A DNA stretch of 13,828 nucleotides from Conidiobolus incongruus B7586 (taxonomy: Eukaryota > Entomophthoromycota > Entomophthoromycetes > Entomophthorales > Conidiobolaceae). Below, piece after piece: positions 1 to 8,925 of this stretch. Below the pieces are notes generated by a model that saw nothing but the letters and a program-made list of their open reading frames with translations, did not search any database and was not told where the DNA came from. The position numbers and the translations under genes are program-made. The stretch's first letter is position 1, and the number at the start of each line of letters is the position of its first letter. Where the stretch lies: NCBI GenBank assembly GCA_000697335.1, contig JNEM01010672.1, forward strand, positions 1 to 13,828, in the 5' to 3' direction.

Positions 1-1120
1 TTAAAATTAGTTATTTAATTTAATTATATTTAAATAAAATAATAATCATCAAAAGTATTTTATTTTAGTATTAGTAAAACTTAACTATAAGTCTTTTAAA
101 ATTATTTAAAATTTACAAGTAGCTTTTAATAATAAAATATTATCTAAATTAATAATATACTGCTAGGTAAATTATTTTAAGGTTAAAAAAAACTATCTAA
201 AACCTACCAAAATCTAAAAAACTAACTTCAACTATTATTTTTTTAATTGTTAATAAAGTGAAAAAATATATTAAAATGCACCTTTTTATTTTAGTAAAAA
301 AATTATTTAAGTACTTTAATATTAGTTTTATAAGTATTTTATATATATTAAAGTTTAAACTTAAATAAATAAATAAAAATATAAAATAAATACCTTATAA
401 TTTAATTAAAGCTTAAAAAAAACTAAAGTAGTTATTGTTAAATAAAACTTACTAGAATATTATTAGAAGTTTAAACTTTTATAATAAATAATTATAATTA
501 ATTAATCTTAAATCTTTAGAATATAATCTTTTATTAAAACACAAATTAAAATATTAGATTAAGTTAAATTAACCCCCTTTATAAATCCCTTTAAATAAAT
601 ATTTGGTTAATAAACAAATGTTAATTATTATAATAAATTATAATGATATATGCTATTATTATTTAATTCCTGAAATAAAATCAATTAATAGTAAATTTTA
701 TATTGCTTTTTTAAATAAAAGTATTTCTAATTGGTGTTTTTAATATAATTTAAGAAAACTTATTATTTTGTATAATAATTGTAAAATATATAAATCTAAA
801 GCTGTAAAAAACTTTCTAATTAAAAATACCTAGAAAAAACTACCACATTTAGTATACTCTTTAGATTATAACTTATATAATTATAATTGCTTTAGGTAAT
901 TAAAAAAATAGCTTACAAAAAAATTTAATTGATTTGTAAAACATTAAATTTTAGTTTTTAATAAAAAAACTATTTTTTAAGTGTTAGATCTTTGCTAAAA
1001 GTATAACAAAAAGTTATTAATAAAAGAAACTATTAAATTTATATTATATATTTATTTTTATATATTATATATTAAAATATTTATTTATTTTTAATCACAA
1101 AAAATTCCTATTATTAAAAA
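1..1120. mobile_element. AT-rich RIP-like repeat fossil, possibly a Ty3/Gypsy-like LTR element
   Basis: This stretch differs from the other intergenic DNA. By hand count, positions 301-1020 hold about 26 CA or TG dinucleotides in 720 bases, against about 34 in 360 bases at 3001-3360, while TA is abundant. That is the signature of C-to-T change at CA on both strands (repeat-induced point mutation), which acts on duplicated sequence. Around 600-900 the plus strand shows a faint likeness to the zinc-finger end and following linker of a Ty3/Gypsy integrase, with similar spacing from an Asn-Cys pair to a Leu-Pro pair. No terminal repeats are visible and the left edge lies outside the window. It is old and heavily broken. 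The compositional claim is firmer than the family call. Confidence 0.35.
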
Positions 1121-1902
1121 TACAGAGTAATATTTCATATTTTTATCTTTACATTGAATTGTCTACAATCCAATTTCATGCACAATAAATGTTAATAACT
1201 TAGTTATATGATTTGAAAATTCTGTTTTATTATCAATTTTTAGGACTTAGGGATAATTACCATATTTTAGTATTTCTATATTGTTCGAATTTTGATTTTA
1301 ATAATATAGCAATTTAAAAAAATTATTAATTTGGATTTAGATACCAAAATAAGTAAACCTTAAATTGTTTTATTACATACATCAAGTATAATCAATCAAA
1401 AATATAAATACATTAATTATCAATATGAAATTATTTTCAAGGGTTTTTCTATTTCTATTTCTAAAACCGCTCTAATATGGCAATATATTTCGGCACTAAT
1501 ATAATTTGAAAGAAATGATCAAATTCATCTTAACGCGATCCTATCTACACTTTGAAATTATAAAAGATTTAAAAAAAAACTTTATAAAACTGAAAGCACA
1601 CTTATTATATTAACTCTATCAATTATTCAATCAAATTTTTCAAAATTAAATAAATATTTGCTATCAATTAGCTATATTGTATGTATGGTGGTGATTGAAT
1701 TTTGAAACGAAATATTATCACTGTATTAGTATAAAAAATATAGATCAATGATTTTTGAATGAAAATCTAATGTATAATCATGTGCTTCCCACATCAAATA
1801 CCTATGAAAAGCTTCAAAGATGTTTGATATATTGATCAGAGTTTCAAAATTGGATTCAATTATGTTTATTATTATGAAATTTAAAATGTTAAAAGTTGAA
1901 AT
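1121..1902. other. Intergenic, no gene seen
   Basis: AT-rich DNA with ordinary CA and TG content begins here, right of the RIP-like block. I see no ORF, splice pattern or RNA gene. The right part is presumably the 3' UTR of the minus-strand gene. A reverse-complement AATAAA (TTTATT) at 1865-1870 lies about 33 nt past its stop and could be its poly(A) signal, though such hexamers are common in DNA this AT-rich. Confidence 0.5.
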
Positions 1903-2592
1903 TTATGGTTTAATGGAGAAATAACCCGATCGCACGTTCACTTTGGGAGTTGGATTCATCATGTCTACAAACTGAATGAAATACTTATCTGAAGCTGCCA
2001 AATTCGGCACAGCCTGGACAACATCAGGTGCATTGATCCAGTAGCAAGAACACGTCTGAGTCATCATATCGAATTGCTTATCGTACAAAATGGCGACTGC
2101 CGTCTTCCCTGCTGGAAGTTCAGCATTATGCAATACAACTGACACCAGAGAAACTGAAGGATCTCCCACTGGAACCATCTTTCGATACAGAATCTGAGCA
2201 CCATTGTTTTGAACTCCCGCCGTATAATGCAATTCGGTGATTTTCACTTGACCTGCGTCGCTACTCAATGATCGATCGTCCGATGCTCCTTTAAGAGTCA
2301 ATGCCTCCGTCGCAGTACAAGAAGTGACAGCATTAGGCCATCCAATAAACCTAATGGGCGAAGCTGCTGTAGCAGATACTGTGTTATTTACCGAAGCAGC
2401 ATGTGTTTTAGAGGTAGATCCTTTGGCGGAAGATTCACCTGATGATTCCGAGGATGTGCCCTTGACTTTGGTATTGGCACTATCCGGTAATTTGGCAGAA
2501 GATGTCCCCGAATCTCCTTTGGCTTTAGTTGTGCTTTGGAATGTGATACTCGCATAGGTCAGAGAAAATAAAATGCTTTTTATTGAGACCAT
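1903..2592 (-). CDS. Secreted Ser/Thr-rich protein, possible Kre9/Knh1-like domain
   Basis: This intronless 229-aa frame is much richer in G+C than its surroundings, which supports it as a real gene. Residues 1-20 have a Lys at position 5 and a hydrophobic run (ILFSLTYASITF), suiting a secretion signal. Residues 20-76 are a low-complexity Ser/Thr/Gly/Lys linker, a likely O-glycosylation region. Residues 77-229 look like one compact beta-rich domain with only three Cys (92, 181, 183). Its end, with SDKYFIQFVD (201-210) and SGYFSIKP (222-229), recalls the Kre9/Knh1-like fungal wall-protein domain, where a 'Y-hydrophobic' strand and a 'SxxFxI' strand close the fold. There is one N-glycosylation sequon at N69. 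No C-terminal hydrophobic GPI signal is present, so the product is probably soluble or loosely wall-bound. The start is the first Met and directly precedes the hydrophobic run. The domain call is by eye; secretion is the firmer inference. Confidence 0.75.
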   Translation of the reverse strand: MVSIKSILFSLTYASITFQSTTKAKGDSGTSSAKLPDSANTKVKGTSSESSGESSAKGSTSKTHAASVNNTVSATAASPIRFIGWPNAVTSCTATEALTLKGASDDRSLSSDAGQVKITELHYTAGVQNNGAQILYRKMVPVGDPSVSLVSVVLHNAELPAGKTAVAILYDKQFDMMTQTCSCYWINAPDVVQAVPNLAASDKYFIQFVDMMNPTPKVNVRSGYFSIKP

Positions 2593-4158
2593 TTAATATA
2601 TATTAATCAAAATCAAATCTAAACAATATCCAAAATAAACAATACGAAATAATATAAAGAAGAACTAATTAAAATAAAAATACAATAAAAAATATGATAT
2701 TAATTGGAAAGATGAACAAATTGAAGACCAACAGCTCTCTTTTAAATGTACCAATTTCAAATTTCGAACCTTGTATAAATTTGCCGAATCGAAACCTCTA
2801 AAACTTTAATTAATCGTTTCAAATTATTTTTAAAATTTAACCAGCCTATGAAATATACATAAAAATATGATAATTTTATATTTTACAATTTTAAAATTTT
2901 AAGTTTTTTTATTTAATTACCTATTTAGAATAATTTAACTATATTCGATTTAGTGAAATTGGTATTGAAATATTCTTTATTTTTTATTATTTTTCAGTAT
3001 TTTATTAATTTGTGATTTCATATAAGAATGTATTAGGATTTAAAATTAATAATATTATTATTTCACGTTATATTTTGAAATATTAAATCATTGATATGTG
3101 TAAACTTTAAAAAATGCATATTATCAATTGTATTAATGTATTATAATGAATATTTAAAATAACTTGATCAATTTTAATTGTTACCGGTATTATTTCTTGG
3201 CAATATATACCTTATTACTAAAGCTCATTTTCAAAATTAAACTTATATAATTTGAATCAACTAAAAGCTCAATATTGTAAATTGATCTTCAAATAATCAA
3301 AATAGATACCATCAAGCTATATCTTTTTATATAATTTTAATATTTCTAATATATGTGTATATTAGAATAAAATCAATTTTATCAAAGTAACTAATAATCA
3401 ATATTTTGTAAATTAAAATAATAATCAAAATAACTAATTAATAGTCTATCATTAGAAATATGTATATTTAAAAATACACTAAATCTTTATTGAAGGTTGA
3501 GACCATTGAATATTGCTTTCAAATTATAGAAGTCTCTGATCTTTTATATTTAATTTTTGTCTTCGACTTTTTAATTTTATTTAATTAAAAAATATTTTAA
3601 TTGGATTCTCAATACTCGAGTTTGATAGATCAGACAAACTAATTATCTATTCCATAGTTGAGTGTGCATTTCACAAATATCAATCTCATATATAAGTAAA
3701 TTTTTATTTCGATCATTAATTGATATTATTCAGAAACCATTATTATATTCAAAAAGAATTTTTTTAATTATTAACAAAATAGGATATTATTGATATTAAT
3801 ATAATAATTTGATTTTTTTAATTCATTTTGATTCATATAAACTAAAACCATTCAAAAATTGAGTATAATCAACTCATTAGTAATCAATAAGAAATTCAAG
3901 AGATTATTTCCCACAATCCTTGAAAATAAAAAAAATACTTTAAAAAATAAACCAAAAAGGAAAGATTACTTTACAAATAACCATATTCAATTAAAAAAAA
4001 TATTAATAATCAATAATTTTATTTTTTTTAATATAAAAATATTATTTTATCATATTGATTATTTTTATAGTGAAATTTTTTATATAGATTATTATATAAC
4101 GTATTATTAGTACATTTAGAGTTTTTTATTTTTTAGTTTATAGAATCGATTAAAAATC
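2593..4158. other. Divergent intergenic region between the secreted-protein gene and NMD3
   Basis: About 1.57 kb separate the two divergently transcribed genes, so both promoters should lie here. The DNA is AT-rich with ordinary CA/TG content. An 83-codon open frame at 3859-4110 is almost all Lys, Asn, Ile, Phe and Tyr, which AT-rich DNA gives by chance, so I do not count it as a gene. I see no RNA gene or clear regulatory motif. Confidence 0.5.
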
Positions 4159-6067
4159 ATGAATTACGTTCCTATTCATACTGAACAAGTTATGTAAGTA
4201 GAATTATATTCAATGGAAAATAACTTAATATTAATTATTATTTAGCTTATGTTGTTCTTGTGGTACTCCAATCCCTCCTAATCCTGCCAATATGTGTGTA
4301 AACTGTATCCGCAATGAGGTTGATATTACCGAAGGGATCCCCAAGCAATCAACTCTTCACTACTGTAAAAATTGTGAGCGTTACTTGCAACCTCCTAACC
4401 ACTGGGTTCTCTATGCCTTAGAAAGTAAAGAACTGCTCGGTTTATGTCTTAAAAAATTGAAGGGTTTATCCAAAGTGAGGTTAATTGATGCATCTTTCAT
4501 TTGGACAGAACCTCACTCCAAGAGAATTAAAATTAAAGTTACTGTTCAGAAGGAAGTATTTGCTTCTACCATTTTGCAACAAACTTTCGAAGTCGAATTC
4601 GTGGTTAGTTATCAACAATGTGATGATTGTGCTAAGATTATGGCTCAAAACACCTGGAAAGCTTCGGTTCAAGTTCGTCAAAAAGTCAATCACAAGCGTA
4701 CTTTCTTGTACTTGGAACAATTGATCCTTAAGCACAATGCTCACCGTGATACCACTAATATCAAAGAAGCCAAGGATGGTATTGATTTCTACTATGTCTC
4801 CAGAGGTCACGCTATTAAGATGTGTGAATTCTTGTCATCTGTCGTACCCGTTAGAATAAAGACTTCCGAACAATTAGTCTCTCAAGATACTCATTCCGGT
4901 GCTTCCAACTACAAATTCACCTACTCTGTTGAAATTATCCCCATTTGTAAGGTAATCAGCATTCTTTTTATATCATTATCAATATTGGTTATTGATGATT
5001 TTTAGGATGACTTAGTTTGTATGCCCAAATCTTTGGCCAGATCATTGAGTAATATGAGGTATTTTTATTTTACAATAACTTTTGAAATATAATATTAATT
5101 TATTTGGATTAGCACACTTGCAGTTTGTTCCAGAGTCAGTAACTCTATTCAACTCATCGATTTCAACACTTTAAACAGTAAATAAGATTAAATTAATTAT
5201 ATTTGTTTTAATTTACAATATATTTTAGCTGGTGAACTTACTAATGAAAAATACTTCCGCACTCCTTTCAAATCTATCGCTGCCCATGAAAAATTGGTTG
5301 AATTCGTCGTTTTAGATGTTGAACCTTTGGGTCCTGTTCGTGGCAAGGTAATATAACATATATTCAATTTCCAAGTCATCATTTAATTCTTTTTGATAGT
5401 ATGTCTTGGCCGATATTCAAGTCGCTAGAATTTCAGACTATGGTAAGAATGACACCACCTTCATTACTCGTTCCCACTTGGGAGGTATCTTAAAATTTGG
5501 TGACTATGCCTATGGGTAATAATTTCAACATTTTTTTTAAGTTTATTGTATTCATTTAAATTTTTTAGTTATGACTTATCTACTGCCAACATTAACGACT
5601 CCAACTTTGATGAACTCAATGAATATGATATCCCTAGTGTAGTTCTTATCAAGAAGAGCTACTCCAACCGTCGCAAGAAGCCCAAGCATCGCCAATGGAA
5701 GCTCAAATCTCTCGCCAAGGATGCCGACCAATTGCAAATGCGCAAAGCTGATATGGAAAAAATGGAAACCGATTACGAAATTTTCTTACGCGATATCGAA
5801 GAAGATTTGGAACTCAGATCCAGTATCAATCTCTTCAAGGATGTTAAACACAATGCTCAACCTGACCAAATGGAAACTGATGACACTCAGCAACCTGGCG
5901 ATGATGGCGATGAGTTCGATGACGAAGATGATGATTTCCCAGAAATTAAGTTGGAAGAATTACTGGATGATTTGACATTGGACGACGGTGCCGACGATCA
6001 AGACGATTACAACGATCAATCAACTTCCCAACCCGTATATGGGTTCAATCAGTTGTCTGAAGAGTAA
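4159..6067 (+). CDS. NMD3: 60S ribosomal subunit nuclear export adapter NMD3
   Basis: NMD3 binds pre-60S ribosomal subunits in the nucleus and recruits the exportin CRM1 through its own leucine-rich export signal. My model has seven exons: 4159-4193, 4246-4951, 5006-5058, 5113-5177, 5229-5347, 5400-5515 and 5569-6067. They total 1593 nt and give 530 aa, close to yeast Nmd3 (about 518). Four zinc-binding Cys pairs of the NMD3 N-terminal domain are visible: C14/C17, C29/C32, C52/C55 and C137/C140. The motif DLVCMPKSLARSLSN is strongly NMD3-like. A basic stretch, RRKKPKHRQWK (about 399-409), fits a nuclear localisation signal. An acidic run (about 470-490) is followed by IKLEELLDDLTL (491-502), matching the leucine-rich export signal. 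The start is fixed because the first exon gives MNYVPIHTEQV, then splices in frame to ILCCSCG; reading on without splicing meets a stop at once. All six introns are 51-54 nt. Nothing looks broken. Confidence 0.95.
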
Positions 6068-6168
6068 ACTAATTCTTATTTAACCTTTCCAAATTTCATT
6101 GTTATTTTAACAAAGTTCAGAATCTAAATTTATTTCAAGCGTGTAAATTTATTTTTATTATTTAATAG

Positions 6169-6174
6169 AATAAA
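6169..6174 (+). promoter_or_regulatory. Candidate poly(A) signal of NMD3
   Basis: An AATAAA hexamer lies about 100 nt after the NMD3 stop. Both NUC1 copies have an AATAAA at a similar distance (about 108 and 116 nt), which gives some support. The DNA is AT-rich, so chance hexamers are common. Confidence 0.35.
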
Positions 6175-7239
6175 TTATTAGACCATAATTTTAAATCTTA
6201 TCCATCTATCATTCGGAGTTCTCATTTGATTCCTAGTGGATTAAGCCTCTATAGAGCGGATAATCACTAGTTATCTTGTAACTTTTAATCCAAAAATATT
6301 TGATTATTAGTTGTTATAGTGTGATAAATTTTAAAATGTATTAGAATTTCATAGTATGTGGGCAGCTATGACTTGATTAATGTTCTTATTTCATTATATA
6401 AAAATCATATGATGTGGTGATAGGTAGTCAATGACTATAGATATTTTAAAGTTTATACACTTTATGATCGAAAATAATCCTATACGACTAATAGTTCCTA
6501 AATATGTGTACCTAGCTGTATTTTTTATGAATGAATAATTCATCCAAAATTATGATTTTATAATTGTCAACTTAGATATTCTGGGTTTATGCCTGATTTT
6601 ATGACTTAATACGTTAATACCTTATCCCTAATATCCAGTATAATTGTGAAGTAATAAAATGTTGGTTGATTCTTGATTCACTTAATTGATAATATTATGA
6701 TTTAAGTATCTATTTTTTTAGCTATTAAATTTTCAATATAATTTGCAGTTTAAATTAATCTTATATATTTTTTATCTTTTACATCTATTAAATATTATTC
6801 ATTAAATTTTTTTAAGAATTCTATTCAACAATAATAAATATATTAAGATCAACAATTTTACTTCTTCCAAATTAACGTGGTTAGAATTATTGGATTGAAA
6901 AGAATTTTATAAAAATAATATTAGTGGATAAAGTTATCAACGTTTGTAAATTATTGGAATTTTAATTTAATAAATTTTGATTATTTAACATTAGTAGTTT
7001 TAAAAAGTTGGTGATTTATTGGTAATTAGATATGATAAATTTGAAATTAAGCCTATTCTTTTGAAAATTAAAATCATTCTTATTAAAAATTAATTTTCAT
7101 TGGTTAATTATAAAAGTTTGAGGTTTATAAATTGCTAAATTTAGTATAATTAATATATTTTTTTCATTCCTTTTTCATAAGAATATGTATCAATGATTAA
7201 TGGGTTAGATTTATTGTATTCAAAGTGTTGAAGTATAAA
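6175..7239. other. Intergenic between NMD3 and NUC1 copy 1
   Basis: There is no convincing coding frame or RNA gene here. The part nearest NMD3 (about 6190-6300) is slightly richer in G+C and holds a 38-bp imperfect palindrome, listed separately. The rest is AT-rich single-copy-looking sequence with normal CA/TG content. Confidence 0.5.
6233..6270. repeat. 38-bp imperfect palindrome downstream of NMD3
   Basis: The left arm begins CTAGTGGATTA and the right arm ends TAATCACTAG, around a centre reading CTCTATAGAG. With a one-base bulge and a short mismatched stretch, the arms pair over nearly their full length, so the DNA or its transcript could fold into one hairpin. It starts about 165 nt past the NMD3 stop and just beyond the candidate poly(A) signal. 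Function is unknown; it could be a small palindromic repeat or a 3'-end structure. Confidence 0.5.
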
Positions 7240-7307
7240 AGTAGAGATGGTGTTGATCTGTTTGAAATGAAATTAGATTTGGTATTTGCTATTATTTTTA
7301 TATCGCC

Positions 7308-7361
7308 ATGAAGGATAACTTTAAACATCAAGATAGATATAGTATTAAGTGGTTCATGCAG
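7308..7361 (+). other. Candidate alternative first exon for NUC1 copy 1
   Basis: An ATG at 7308 opens an 18-codon frame encoding MKDNFKHQDRYSIKWFMQ, followed directly by the donor-like GTAATC, the same donor as an NMD3 intron. Splicing to the AG at 7590-7591 (ATTAAG) would join it in phase to VGTFLAG and give a 333-aa protein. Against it: the intron would be 230 nt, four times the usual size; the acceptor lacks a strong pyrimidine tract; and the aligned copy 2 sequence (ATG at 10509) meets a stop at its fourth codon. It remains only a possibility. Confidence 0.25.
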
Positions 7362-7591
7362 GTAATCCTTGATAATCTTTATATTGTTTAATGTTTAGCA
7401 TTTGAACTTCTGGTGTGATTATTTTAATTATATTTATGAACCCATAATAATTTGGATATTAAATCAGTTATCAAATATAAGTGATTGATTTATTTCAGCA
7501 TTTTATACAATCTTGAATATTAATTAACTAAAAAATATATCTATTTTATCAATTTTTTAATTATTATAATGTCACTAATATGTAAATTAAG

Positions 7592-8684
7592 GTTGGAACT
7601 TTCCTGGCGGGAATTTCTATTGGTATGTTGGGTATGCATATGTACCAAAAGAACTTGAATCAACCCACCTCAATCTCTATCCACCGTAGATCCGATATCT
7701 CTGACCACCATCGTCTTGCTGCCAGGGATTCTACTTCCAATGCTCCTCTCAAATGGGAAGGTATTACTGTTCCTGGTAATACTCATTATACATTTATATC
7801 AGTTTTCGATAATATGAAATCGTGACTGATATATTTTGGATATCAAATTTATTAACATTCATTTATAGTTACCATTTCTGATGTGATTACCAGACAAGGA
7901 TATATTACCTCTTTCAATAGACAACTTCGTAATCCTAACTGGGTAACAATATCAATAGCTTTTGGATTATTTCAAATTTTAATTTTAAAAATAGGTTTTG
8001 GAACGTTTGAATACTCAACGTCTAATAAATAATGCCACTCGTGAAAATTCTAAATTCATGGAAGATCCTTCTGTTCCTGAGCAATTCCGCGCCAAATTGA
8101 AAGATTACAGCAAATCTGGATATGACCGTGGCCACATGGCTCCTGCTGCTGATGTCAAATTCTCTCAACAAGCTATGGATGAAACCTTTTACCTTACTAA
8201 CATAGCACCCCAAGTAGGTCCTGGCTTCAACCGTCAATACTGGGCCTATTTTGAAGATTTCTGCCGTAAACTGACTGCCGAATTTAAGGATGTTTATGTT
8301 GTTACTGGACCTCTCTACTTGCCCAAGAAGGACTCTAGCTTCCCTAATCCTGACAAATGGTACGTTCAATATGAAGTCATTGGCAATCCCCCCAATGTTG
8401 CCGTTCCTACTGACTTCTTTAAGGTAATTCTTGCCATCCCCAAAAATGGTGGTACTCCCAGTCTTGGAGGTTTCGTTCTTCCCAACACTGAAATTGATAA
8501 CGATACCCCATTAGAAGATTTCATTTTACCTGTGGATGCTATTGAAAAGTCTGCTGGCTCTATCTTCTTCAGTGATTATGGTTCTGACAAAGTCTCCAAA
8601 TTACCCCACCTATGCAAAACCACCAAGTGTCAAGTCAAGGGATTCAATTCTTTCAAAGAAAACGCTGATTCTACTAATGAGTAA
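7592..8684 (+). CDS. NUC1: Mitochondrial endonuclease G-like nuclease, copy 1, altered 5' end
   Basis: This is a DNA/RNA non-specific nuclease of the EndoG/NUC1 family, which cuts DNA and RNA with a His-Mg centre and usually sits in mitochondria. Exons: 7592-7775, 7869-7942 and 7995-8684; introns of 93 and 52 nt. The catalytic DRGH motif and MAPAAD follow exon 3's start, and FNRQYWA gives the Mg-binding Asn. The first Met in frame, at 7625, gives 304 aa with DRGH ending at H122 and the Asn at 154. That start loses part of the N-terminal Gly-rich hydrophobic segment. The position matching copy 2's start (7580) reads ATG TAA, so the ancestral start cannot be used. Translation may begin at 7625, or an upstream exon (candidate ATG 7308) may supply the N-terminus. 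D215 replaces the His of VPTHFFK. The catalytic core is intact, so activity is possible; targeting is doubtful. Confidence 0.8.
7776..7868 (+). other. 93-nt first intron of NUC1 copy 1, with hairpin
   Basis: The donor is GTAATA and the acceptor is TTTATAG, in phase 1. It is exactly as long as the matching intron of copy 2, and longer than the 51-55 nt of all the other introns modelled here. An inverted repeat at 7798-7830 can pair ATCAGT with ACTGAT and then CGAT with ATCG around an internal loop. Confidence 0.75.
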
Positions 8685-8791
8685 ACTTCTACTAACTAAC
8701 TGCTTTATAGATTTAGACATAAATTCTGTAAATGTTTCTTTTTTGATCACTATTAAAATTCTATTTATGATTATTACAAAATTTACTTTAA

Positions 8792-8797
8792 AATAAA
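8792..8797 (+). promoter_or_regulatory. Candidate poly(A) signal of NUC1 copy 1
   Basis: An AATAAA lies about 108 nt after the stop. The matching hexamer in copy 2 is at 12002-12007, and the sequence before it is conserved between copies (TTTATGATT, AAATTTA). Confidence 0.45.
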
Positions 8798-8810
8798 AAG
8801 TCATATATAT

Positions 8811-8869
8811 ATACCTTGTTGTTATTGAATAAATAATTTAAAATCCTTACATATTTTGGGCAATATAAC

Positions 8870-8925
<56 letters not shown>

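Larger units (their letters stand above)
7240..8810 (+). repeat. Direct duplication unit, copy 1 (NUC1 gene plus flanks)
   Basis: This segment is collinear with about 10420-12020. In addition to the coding exons, 5' landmarks match at near-equal distances from the ancestral start: GATCTxTTTGAAAT (7255 against 10456, 325 and 320 nt upstream) and CCCATAAT (7441 against 10633, 139 and 143 nt upstream). The 3' flanks also match through a shared AATAAA. The unit therefore covers the whole gene with its 5' flank and 3' UTR, in direct orientation, about 1.6 kb long. Edges are approximate. Confidence 0.75.

Noticed and set aside
2324-2557. Plus-strand frame opposite the secreted-protein gene
   Set aside because: It is an antisense shadow of the Ser-rich linker; the minus frame is longer and has the sensible signal peptide and domain.
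3859-4110. 83-codon plus-strand open frame upstream of NMD3
   Set aside because: Its product is nearly all Lys, Asn, Ile, Phe, Leu and Tyr, as random AT-rich DNA gives, and its base composition matches the intergenic DNA rather than the genes.
8873-8922. The AT tract as a telomere or transposon end
   Set aside because: TGGGTTAT does not repeat as a telomere unit, and I see no target-site duplication or transposase nearby.
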